From contig NC_092673.1 in the NCBI RefSeq assembly GCF_964355755.1, forward strand, positions 11,353,001 to 11,417,000: a DNA stretch of 64,000 bases, read 5' to 3'. The first letter of the stretch is position 1. Every line of letters begins with the position of its first letter. This DNA comes from Antedon mediterranea (lineage: Eukaryota > Echinodermata > Crinoidea > Comatulida > Antedonidae). This document shows positions 1-12,400 of this stretch, piece by piece. The notes under the pieces were generated by a model. It was not told the origin of the DNA, searched no databases, and saw nothing but the letters and a program-made list of their open reading frames with translations. The position numbers and the translations under genes are program-made.

Positions 1-238
1 AAATCCCAAAAATTATGAAACATAGGGGAAGCTATAGATCGGTAATTATTTGAATGTATGATCAATAAAAATGTTAAGCCCGCACCTGGCCTTTAAAGGA
101 AAATGATTAATTAATTAAACAGTAAAATTAACACTTTTAACTAATTGTATAGTATTGCATACAGTAGTCACGATATAGCAGACACAGATTGCAGTTTCAT
201 AAATTTATTGTTTTTAACTTTATGATTTGACATTGCAG

Positions 239-456
239 GACAGTGGTGGCTTTCAAATGGTGTCCTTATTAGATCTTGCTGTGATTACAGAGGAAGGAGT
301 CAAGTTTCGATCACCTTACACAAATGAAGAATTGCTTCTTACACCAGAAAAATCAATGGAAATTCAGAATAGTATAGGAGCAGATATTATGATGCAGCTA
401 GATGATGTAGTTCATGTTTTGACTACTGGCCCACGGGTAGAGGAAGCTATGCATAG
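239..456 (+). CDS. QTRT1: QTRT1 exon a (DSGGFQ catalytic exon)
   Basis: Acceptor ttgacattgcag ends at 238. The exon starts in phase 0 with DSGGFQMVS, whose first Asp is the general acid/base of TGT. It continues through [12 protein letters not shown], a QLDDVV motif and [11 protein letters not shown]. Donor AG|GTTTGT, leaving two bases that join exon b as Arg. Confidence 0.95.
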
Positions 457-3400
457 GTTTGTCAAAAGTCAAATGTTGTGGGACACGTTTCAAGTTCCAT
501 TGGTTTTTAACTAGTCTGCTGAGCTCACGGGCGAACATGTCTTTTATATATAAATCAGGCACAGAAATAGCTAAACCACCTTGTAATATATTAAAAATTA
601 ATTTTTTTTGAAACGGAAATCTGTGAGAATGAGAAAAAGTCTCACAGAAAAGATTAAAAAAAACAGAACCTTTTGTTTGATATGCACTGGGTCTTTCATG
701 GTATTGTTTAAATTTGACTCTAAGTGTGGTAAGGCAGAACAGTACTAGTCATTGATTTCAGTATATATGTAAGTTCACAAAAGGTGCAGACAAAAATATT
801 TGTATAAGTTCTATATTCGTAAAATGGAAGTAATTTTATTCAGTTAAGAATGAAATTTGTTTTATCATGAAATTATTTGTACCATTGTACTCAAAAACAT
901 ATATTATTGATCATATTTGACTGAGAAAATATTCGCCCCATTCAACACAAAAACTTTCATATTCAGGGGCGGATGCAGGGGTGTTGTCCCAGTTGCCCGA
1001 CAACACCCTTAATTTCATACTAAATGTTTTTTCTGCCACTAAATTAAAATTTAGATCCCATTTCATCATATATATTAACCATTAATGTTATAGTCCAGGC
1101 CTGTGGCGCAAATAATCGGTTTCTACAGCCCTGTACTCTTGGGCAACCCCCTTAAAATATTCCTGTGACCGCCCCAGATATTTGTATAATATACAGTATC
1201 TTCTTTTCAGGTCTATACGATGGTTGGACCGATGTATCGCAGCTCACAAGAGACCATCAGAGCAAGCTTTGTTTGCAATAGTACAAGGTGGTCTAGATAT
1301 TAAAATGAGAAAGCAATGTGCAAGAGGTATATTTTGTAATATTCTTAATTAGTCAAAATATGAAAATATTTGGCCTAACAACAACAAAATTGCAAGAAAG
1401 GGTTTTTAATGTATTATAAAAAAGATGGTCTCAAAAAACATAAATCAAAAGTTTACTCAAATCGGAATACTGCAAAGGTTCAAAATTTGATGTTAAAAAA
1501 AATGGCCGACAAGTTTTGAAAATCTGTAACCACTTCGTAGAGAGCTGTATTTGGTGTCAAATTGTTTATATTGATACTTTTTTAACATTTTGTTGAAACA
1601 TGACCGGAAATTCCATTTTGTGACCTTTGACATAAATGGCATGACGTTTATATCTACGTAATTGCAAATCACAGAGTCTTGATATTAGTGTCAAAATGTA
1701 CACACATACGTTTATGTTTACCCTTTTTGAACATTTTGTTGAAAAAAAAAAAATCCATTTTGTGACCTTTAACATAAATGGCATGATGTTTATATATAAA
1801 TCCAAAGGCAAATTACTGAAAAAATGACAATGCTGTGGGTATCAGTGGCTGGATCTCAATGGAGATACAAAAAAAAAAGCGAAAAGCTAAATCAAAACGA
1901 TAAAGTAAAACAGCCAGAAAAGTTAGCAGAGCTTTCGGGCAACACTAGCCTTTCATCAGTGCAATGCAGTGTATATATATCTATGTAACTGCAAATCACA
2001 GAGTCTTGATGGGTCAACATGTTCAAAATGTACACACATATGTTTATATTTACCCTTTTTGAACATTTTGTTGAAACATGACCAGAATTTCCATTTTGTG
2101 ACATTTGAGCCAAAAAAAAGTGTTAATATAAACCATCAAGATATTAAGCCGAAGGCTAGAGGGCGCACTCCAGACTGAAAAGTGATTCCAACAGGAGGGG
2201 AACCAACAAGATGGCGGCGGTAAATTTGTTCAAAAACATTATTTAATATAAAAAATTATAATCTAATATAATACATTAAGACCACATAAATTACAACACA
2301 TATTCTTGTCAACTCAAAGCACAGTGAAGTTTTTATATAATTAAATATAACTAGATTTAATTCGTCACTATAGGTTATATGCATTGATTTAAATAAAGAT
2401 AATTGATTTTTAAAAGATATATTGATTGATTGATTTTCTCAGAATCTTTAGTTATTTATAATATATGATAGGACCTTGCTAACGCGAACACCATAGCCGG
2501 TATCACAATCCGATCAAAGATCCATATGCTTATAATGTCATAAACCACATTTGTTGTTACATAATAATAAAGACATAAGTTAATTTTTATCTAGATTTCA
2601 TTATAAATCATGTGTATAATCTATACACTAAGAAATAAATTTGAACAAACAATACAGATAATAAAAAAAAATCTTATTTCATTTCCCAAGGTGAGACTCG
2701 ATCTCGGTACCTTGAATGCCATAGACACGAGCACAGACCATCGAGCCATACACAACTGACTAAAAGTTGTAGAAAAATTCCTCCGTGTATTTACTATGCA
2801 GTAACCACTTTGGTGCAAATAGATTATTACATACCGCAATGAATTATAATTTTTTACTATGATGACATCTTTAAAATGTAAACAAATGATGCACTGTCAA
2901 ACTATATACTTTTAACTTTAATATATGAACTTTTGAAGGAAGAAAGTTAATGTTAAGTTTGTTATTTTGGCTTAAGAAAATGTCATAATTTGTTTGATTG
3001 TCGAAATTATTTTTTTTAAATTTAATATGCAATTAATGATGACTTCATCTTGTTGGTTCCCTCTCCATGGAGAATCACTTTTGAACTGCGATAACATTAA
3101 AAGATTGCCATATAGCCTTCGGCTATAATATCTTTGATATAAACATACAGTCGGCCTTCTCATTTACGAACTCCTCTCAGACCAAGGGGTTCGTAAATGA
3201 GAAGGTTGACTTTATGTTTATATTGAAATTTTTTTGTATAAGTTCTATATTCGTAAAATGGAACAAGTAATTTTATTCCGAAATTTGTTTTATCTTGAAA
3301 TTATTTGTACCATTGTACTCAACATCATATATTATTGGTCATATTTGACTGAGAAAATATTCTCCCTATTCAACACAAAAACTTTCATATTCAGTGGCGG

Positions 3401-6400
3401 ATGCAGGGGTGTTGTCCCAGTTGCCCGACAACACACTTAATTTCATACTAAATGTTTTTTCTGTCACTAAATTAAAATTAAGAACCCATTTCATCATATA
3501 TATTAACCATTAATGTTGTAGTCCAGGCCTGTGTCGCAAATAATCGGTTTCTACAGCCCTGTACTCTTGGGCAACCCCCTTAAAATATTCCTGTGACCGC
3601 CCCAGATATTTGTATAATATATATCTTCTTTTCTGTTTGTAAATGAAAAAGTTTGTAAATGAGAAGGTTTGGAAAAATGCACCCTCTATTAAAATCAGTG
3701 GTAAAAACATGCCCAAACAAAGGCCCTATGTATAACTTACTGTGTAAGAAGAAACAAACAATATTAAAAATACAGTATAAAACAATTAAATTTAACATGT
3801 CAATTAACACTTTGACTGCCAAAAAGATATTTCTGCTTTTTGTTACACTCATTTTCTGTACCAAAATTCTATCGTTTTCTTTTTATTATTGCATATTTTG
3901 ATACAAACTGTAATTTACGAACCTGTTCTTGAAGTAATAATATCAAATCCGTTCTGGACCGCATATATTTTACATTTTAAAAGCTACTAAAATCTGGTGT
4001 GGACGACAGCAAGTTAAATTCCCAGAAAAATGAGGCGACTGACAACAAATTTTAAAATGTTATAAATAAGAGTCATGTGTTTTTTTATATCGTAAAAACA
4101 TGCACAAACCAAACTAAATTTATGGTATTGTCATTGTAGCTAGCTTTTTTAAAGTTTGCAATCAATCTTTGGTTCTTTTAACAAACATGTGCAGGGTGCT
4201 CTCTATAGTATAGTGTTTTATTTAAATTTTAAAATGGATAGGTTAGGCCATTTACAAGCCTTCCGTGTTCTTTCTTACGTATTATCTCAACTCAAAGAAG
4301 TTGCCAAATGAGGCCGCAGTTACAATAAACATGTCAAGTTTGGTTTCAAATTAAAGCTTATGACATGTATAACGACAAAAGCATATGTGAAATATATTTT
4401 GAACAATTTAATAGCATCATTTAAGCCACAACAATAAATACTCTGGTATTAAATAAGTTTGTCATTATATTGTGAAATTATATTTTTCTCATTTTAGTGG
4501 TGTTGTACATGATTGTCATAAGCTATAATTTGATACCAAACTTGATGGTATATACAGTTGGTTAGAATCTCGGTACTGATTTTAACCACCTTATGTAACC
4601 CTGTTTACTAATTAAATTTAGTTAGATAATTAGTTATTGACGATTAAAACGAATTTAGGTTCAACGATTTGCCCCAAATAGGGGTGTTTTGCGATCGTGG
4701 TATACACTGTCTAATGGATGTCCGTCTTGAAAAATACCTGCACACAATAATACGAGGATGCTTCACATTTTCCTATCTACTCCTATGATAATTGTTTTTA
4801 ATGGCTGAAAACCGGTTGAACAGCTCGAGTACAGTATCATAATGTTGAAGACAGGCCGATTTTCTTTAAAAAATATACTATTTTGATACTAGATTTAGTA
4901 TACGTTTATACAAATGTATTGATTTGCGATAAATGGAACATTCCAATCTCTCTGACTCCCAGTTTGTAGGTAAATTTAGTTGGTTTAACACAAGTAGGTA
5001 AATTTATGGGCCCTTGGAGAATAAAACTTATATATAGTATTGCAATACTTTGACAATATTGTAAATACTGTACGTATTAACCATTTTTGTATTACTGTGA
5101 CTGTGGGTAGGTTACTGACAGTTGCTTCTTAACGTTTGTATTAATAATTATAAAAAATATAAACGTCGTAGTGGTGTATCGTTACATGTACTTTACTATT
5201 TCAATCGACTATAACAGGGACAGTTTTAAAAAAAGTAGTATAAATCGTAAATGTGTTACTGTGTTTAGTGGTATATTATTGATAGGCCTGTAAAACATTT
5301 AAAACAATATTTCGTTACTGAGTGGATAGAGAATATATTTAAAAATTGTTCTTCCCATCCTCTTCCCCATCCCTCAACTCTAATGTTATATACAAAACAC
5401 AAATTGGGTTTGTTTAAATGAGTTTAAATAAAAAAATTAGACTCATTTTTAAGACAAGGCATAAATCATCGTGTCTATTTATTCGTTTCTGTAAACGACA
5501 ATGTACTATAGTCCTGCGGTACACGGTACATTTTTTACGCTGAAATTACTGTGTATTCGAGAACCATCTGTGGACACGACCTAGATGGTACGCGAGCGTA
5601 CAATCTAGTTTATGTAATTTAGAGTTTTTTTTATATTTTTACATAGCTACATAATATATTTAAAATGGCCGTGGTCAAAATGATGCCATTAAATTGTTCG
5701 AATTTTTGGGCACCCCTTCTAGAATTGTTAAAGAAGGTTTCTGCCAAGTTTGGTGCTTTTGTCACATAGTGTACAAAAAAGTGCTAAGCGACCTGACTAT
5801 AAGGGAATAGTATCAATACATAGGTGAAAACTAATTATTTCCTAGTTTTGTTATTTTTTAGAGATGATCAAGCGTGGAACACCAGGTTTTGCTATTGGTG
5901 GATTGAGTGGAGGAGAAAGTAAAGATGAGTTTTGGAAGATGGTTAATGTGTCAACAAATATCCTTCCTAAAAACAAACCAAGATACTTGATGGGAGTTGG
6001 GTAAATATACACTGTTCTATTAGAGAGATATAGGTACACACTACTATAGTAATTCTATGAATGGATGACTAGTTGGTGACAAGAAGACTATTTGATAATA
6101 TCCAGTATCATTTTGATTTTAATCATTAGGCAAACACCTCACACTGACAGATTAGTCATTTGATCTTTAATATTTATTATAAAGTTATCACTGACATTGA
6201 AAATCTTTTATTGATTAATATTGATTGATCTATCAGCAACAGACGGAAAACTGAATCCAATCATAAAATTATACAAATGATTATCATTTACATTGATGTA
6301 TTTTAAAGTCGATTCTTTCGTTGCGAAAGTGTTAAAAATTAAAGTTTACATAAAAAAAACGTTGATTGAACGTAAAAATTGTCAATGTTGAAACAACGTA

Positions 6401-9400
6401 AAATAAGTAACGTTGAAATATGAAAGTTTGCATCAGCATAATTTTTAATGTTGAAATTATCAACATTGATTCAATTCAATTAACATAATAATTTAGTTGA
6501 ATATGAAAGTTTGCATAAATTTCAACGTTGATTGAACATTGGAAATATTAATGTTGTTTTAACATTTAATTTATCAACGTTGAAACAACTTCATAAGTTG
6601 GTTGAATATTTTATGTTCTGTATAATTACATTACAATAATATAATAATTATATACAGTAATATGCAAATGTTAAATATTTTTGCATCTTAGATATGCAGT
6701 AGACCTAGTAGTATGCTGTGCCCTTGGAGTAGATATGTATGACTGTGTCTTTCCAACAAGAACAGCTGTGAGTATAAGTAAATAATAACATGAGAAATTG
6801 TCCTTATGCATTACAGTATACAGTAATATTATAATATTAATATGTATATTTAGACTGGTCCATACCAAGCAGGTCAAGGTTTTCTCAGTGGATTTGTCAT
6901 ACTAACATTATTAAAATTGATTGAAATATATATTTATACTGGGTAACCTCTTCAGTCAAAGACTGGTCTCCCAGAGGGCCCAGTTGGTGATCAGTGACTG
7001 TGATGTACTAATACACTGGGGTAACCCCCTACACGTCTCGAAAGATGTACTAGGTTCTTTAAAGTGCACACGAGCTAGATGTGTACACTGGACCGAAGAC
7101 TCGTTCTACCACCAGAACCATGGAGTGAGTGAGCCTCGAACCCCTGCCGATGTTATGGCTACGTAATTACGGTTCCACTGTCTTAACCGCTCGGCCACTC
7201 ACTCACTATACTTTTTAAAATAAGGTTGGGGCCATGTTGAGCTATGAAATATGCAAAAATTCACATTTGTGCAAACATGTTGCCCTCAAATGTGCAAACA
7301 ACCATATTTGTGCAAAGATGGCTTCCTCAAATGTGGAAATCTGTAAAAATTCATTATCCACTAATGTGCAAACATCACAAAAACGACCAGTTTTGACGTT
7401 ATTGTGCAAAATAAAATGTACAAATCATTTTCTTAAAGAAAAATCAGTATATTACAAGAAAATAATATATAGACATGGATAGGAATGGATATTGATATAA
7501 TCCTTAGGCAAAATTAAATGTTATGCGCGATTTAAAATAGCGCAAAGATTTCGATGCGCATTTTGAAACAGCACAACTTTGTGTAATTTTATATTTTATT
7601 CTTTTACTTGCATTTTTTATAAATGTATGCGTAACATATACATACATGAGCTTTCAAATACTGAAAATACAATGCGCAATTCCGAAATTGTCTGTATACA
7701 GATTTCGCTTCAGAAACCTCACTGTATGCCTTAATAATATCAACTAAACGCCCTTGTAGTTTGATTGTTATTCCAGCAAGATGTGATAGAAAATGATAGA
7801 TTGTAAGGATTGGAAGGATGAAGTCGAAAGATGTGATACTTACCAATAAAGATGGCGCATCTCTGTGACTCTTTGGGTCCCATCTGGCTTCTCAAAACTC
7901 TACTCCACATGATTCGCCGTTCATACCATGGGCAATGTTCTCCAATCAGGAGGGGATGTAGGATTTTGAAATAGGGGGCGAGCAAACATTGGCTGAAGGC
8001 CAAGGGGCCGCCAAGAGCCCCTGGTCGAGGTCCAGAAATTTTTGACTTCTTAGCACATTTTAAGTTGTTTAAAACGATGTACAAACACCTTATACTGTCA
8101 TTTTCCACACTCTAAAGCTCGTAAATTACGACATGTGGAACATGCAGCTATACCAAAGCAAGCTAACAACTTGCCTGTACTTTGAATTTAATTAGTTAAC
8201 GTGACGATGTTTTTTCAGTATTACTTTCGGTATTATTTTCTTACACGCCGAGACGCGGCTGCGTGTGTGTGACCGGCCTGATTTAAACAATCGTTTAAAA
8301 ATTAGAGGTCCAGCTCGATCATTACTGTTATTTATTCTCAACTCAAAAAATAACAAGCTGCAACTCTTTTGTCATGACAATTTGTTTAAGTAAGTCTAAA
8401 AATGACGACAATTATTTTTAAACCAAATATTTCAATATTAATGAGGCTAGCGTTTGTTTTTATTGTACTTAATAAATGGGCACGTAGTATAGTAGCACAC
8501 CGGAAAACCGGCTTTATCAACTCTTTTTTACTGCGATTGATCGTCGAATACTCTACAATACGAGAGTAACAATGCCGACCTGCTTAGTGGAACGTGACCA
8601 AGCTCACCACTAGGCCTGCTCTTTTTACACTCAACTGTGATCGTTAGTAACGCTAAAGATTAATAGTACACAAAGGATGTCGACGTACCTGCTTGGTGGA
8701 ATGCAAATGCGTGCTTTATCAATGTACGTTGTAGCATTCCAATAAATTTCATTTTTGGCCATCGATAGTTTTCCATCTTTATAATTTTATGGAAGTATTT
8801 CATACGAAGAGCGTTATGGATCTCGTTAATTGGAGAATAACCAAGCTCTCCATATAAGGCGGCACAAGGTGTATTTCGAAGGGTTTTTAAGATATAAGCA
8901 CCATTTGGAGCTGGAGACGCTATCTATCTATTAAAGAGCACCATACTGAACAACCATAGTTATAGATTACCATATTATACCTCAAATAAAGATGCCTCCC
9001 TCCCCCTAAAAACCCTTTTGAACAATAAATGCCCGGGGCGTTTAATCTGATACACATGGCAAGTTACTTCTAGCATTCTGAAAAGAACTGTTGAGCTTGA
9101 CGTTTATATCAAAATGTTCTCGTGGACACCAATAACTAGTACTTGAAATTGAAACAATTTATTGCATAACATTACTGTCTAAGGATAAGTTGTGTAGAGA
9201 TATGTTTTTTGTTTGAAACATTAGTAATAGTATTTTCTGTTCATCTTTTAACCACATTTTCTATTACAATGAATGTAAATATGTATATTTCGAACAATTT
9301 GATACCAAATTTAAGTTTCTACGACCAGTACTTACAGAGATATGAAGATGCCCTGGTATGTGGGTCAAAGGTCAGAAATGGCATTTCTGATCATATTTTA

Positions 9401-12400
9401 CTAAAATGCCCCATTAGACGGAATATAAATGCATTCCTTCTGAACATTTTGAGACAAAAATTGACTTGCTGCTGACCTGTGGTTGCTGAGATACAAGTAC
9501 CTTTATTTATTTGTTCATGTAACCCTTGACCCTGACCCTTTGACCTTTTGTAACATTTTTTCAAAATGTGTAACAAATAACAAAATATATATTTTGAACA
9601 ATTTAAAACCAAATTCAAGTGTCTACGACCAGTAGTTACGGAGATAAATACATGCCCTGGGTTGTGGGTCAAAGGTCAGAAACGGCCTTTCCTGTCATTT
9701 TTAACTAAAATATTCCATTAGACGGAATATAAATGTATACCTTCTGATCAATTTGAGACCAAAATTACTTCGCTGTGACCAGTGGTTGTTGAGATTTAAG
9801 GAGATATTGGTGTTTGGTCTTATGACCTTTCACCCTGACCTTTTGACCTTTCGCCACATTTTCAAAATGTGTAACCAAGCCAAAAATGATTGTTTGACCA
9901 CCCTAAACCAATTTCTGAAGTCAAATTCTCTGGACCTCAAAGTGCATACGAAAGTTGATCTAGCTACTAGAGTACATGGAGTGTCTTAATTGATTTTGAA
10001 GGTGATTTAAATGAGGCTTTGGATATGTTTTATAATTTGTTAAATGCTGCCGTCAATGATTTTCTAAAATTAGAAAGCGCAGAAAGCTTCCTCCGATGTT
10101 TGACAATGAGTTGAGAAGTGTGCTTCAACTCAAAGAAAAGTATTATAGATATCTGAAAAAAACATAATAATCGGTTAGCCCAAAGTAATTTCAAATGTGC
10201 TCGCGCGTCCTTTAAAAAAATGTGCAATAAAAAGTACAAAGATTACTTGTACTCTTTGGCTAAGCAAATTGTCACTAACAGCTGGATGAAAACTAAATAC
10301 AAGTCAAATAATCTTCCTTCTGTCATGAGTCACGATAACATTTCATTCCAGTCTAATTATGATAAAGCTACCACATTTAATTCTTATTTTCATTCTTTTT
10401 TCAGTGAGCCTTCTCCGGACGTTCCCCGGGACTATCTAGGTCTTCCTGACTATGCGGTGGATAACTTGAGTTCTCTGTCTGTGAATCAGCATTCTGTGGA
10501 AAAGACACTTAGTAACATTGATATCAATAAAGCTACTGGCATTGATCAGATTAGTAACGTTGTCTTAAAGGGTGCCTCCTCCTCACTCTCATCCGCTTTG
10601 CAAATTGTTTTAGCTATCTATTAATTCTGGTGTTTTTCCTTCATCTTGGAAACACGCTAATATTGTCCCAATTCACAAGAGTGGTCCCAAAAAACTATCG
10701 TCCTATTTCGTTATTGCCTACTATGTCTAAGATTTTTGAGCGCATTGTGGATGATGGTTTGTCATCACATGTTGCTAATGCTTTAAGTCCTAGGCAGCAT
10801 GGATTTGTCTCGGGCAGATCATGTCAAACCAACCTTGCACTGCTTCTTGCTACATCATACGATGCAATTAACAGCAAGAAGCAGTGCGATGTGATTTACA
10901 TTGATTTCTGTAAGGCTTTTGATTCCGTTTCCCATGATTTGCTTATTTTTAAACTTTCAAAATTTGGATTATCCGGTTCACTTTTAAGTTGGTTTAAAAG
11001 CTATTTAACTAATAGACAACAGCGTGTTGTCATTGGGGGAGAGACATCTGATTGGCTCCCTGTGTTATCGGGCGTTCCGCAGGGCTCGATCCTGGGCCCG
11101 CTTTTGTTTAATTTATTTATCAACGATCTTCCTTTAAAATTTAATCATTCCGAGTCTCTTTTATTTGCTGACGATCTGAAATTGTTTAAAGTGATTACCA
11201 CTCCACAGGATGCTTTTTCACTTCAGGAGGATCTGGAGGGTCTCGTGGAATGGACGGAGATGTGGGGGCTAAAACTTAATGCTAATAAATGCAAATATTT
11301 ATCTATAACACTTAAAAAAAGGCCTGTGCTCTTCAATTATAATTTGAATAGACATGATCTTGAGATGGTTTATGTACAGAAAGATTTAGGTATTTTTATC
11401 GATAGTAAATTAAATTTTTGTTCACATATTAATCATGTGTTGTCAAAAGCTAATAGAATGATGGGCTTGATATGGAGAAATTGTAGGTTTATGAACGACG
11501 GCAGGGCACTTTTATCTTTATACAAATCTATTATACGTCCTCACCTTGAATATTGTTCCGTAATTTTCAATTCAATTTCTCCATGTCAGGCCCGTCGAAT
11601 CGACACTGTTCAACGGAAGTTTGTACGATTCCTGTCTTATAACTGTGTTAATTTTGCCTTTTCCATTGATTCTGTCAGCAATCGTCGAACGATATCTGAT
11701 ATGGTTTTTTTATATAATATTTTAAATTCTAAATATGACTGTTCAGTAATTTCACTATTTAGTTTAAATGTCCCTGGTCGTACACGAAATAGACATTTAT
11801 TGCATATTCCTTTTAGCCATGTCGACTGTACTAAGAGGGGAATTTTTCATAGACTACCATATACATTTAATAATCTAAATAGCAATCATATTGATATTTT
11901 TAATGATAGACTTATTTTAAGAGGACGATTATGTGTTCACTTCTTGAACAGCCTGCATAACCTGTTTGATTAATATAAATTTTAAATTGAAATTGTTTAT
12001 GGCATGCTGATCTATGTTATATATATATATATTTTTTTTTATCTATATTTTATTGTTAACCGTTTTTTATGTTGTATTGTTTTTTGTTTCAAACCTGTTA
12101 GTGGCAGTATTTATCGCTGTTGGTTTTGACTGAATAAAATAAAAATTAAAAAAATAAAATAAAAATAATTGATTTAACGTACGCTAATAATCTTTTTTTT
12201 ACAACATTCTCAATTTGTATGTGGTCATTTAATTTACGAGAAATATGTACACCGAGATATTATATATATATATATATATATGATTCAGTTTCAGATATAA
12301 AGCTATTACCTAATTTCCATTTATCAACATGTTTACCAGTTATCAGTATATTTGACTTTTCAAAGTTAAAACATAATTTCCATACCTTAGCAAATTTCCT

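Larger units (their letters stand above)
457..1210 (+). other. QTRT1 intron 1 (of those in the window)
   Basis: About 750 bases between exons a and b. It contains the segment (about 798-1205) duplicated in the next intron, including a small hAT-like MITE at 965-1178. Nothing else recognised. Confidence 0.8.

Noticed and set aside
7119-7208. Functional tRNA-Ser/Leu gene on the minus strand
   Set aside because: Box A and B are good, but the anticodon arm is not a proper cloverleaf and the sequence continues into a SINE body; treated as a tRNA-derived SINE.
6671-8108. Several open frames of 65-120 codons on both strands
   Set aside because: They lie over a SINE, a foldback fragment and a GC-rich hAT subterminal piece, have no family motif and no consistent splice context.
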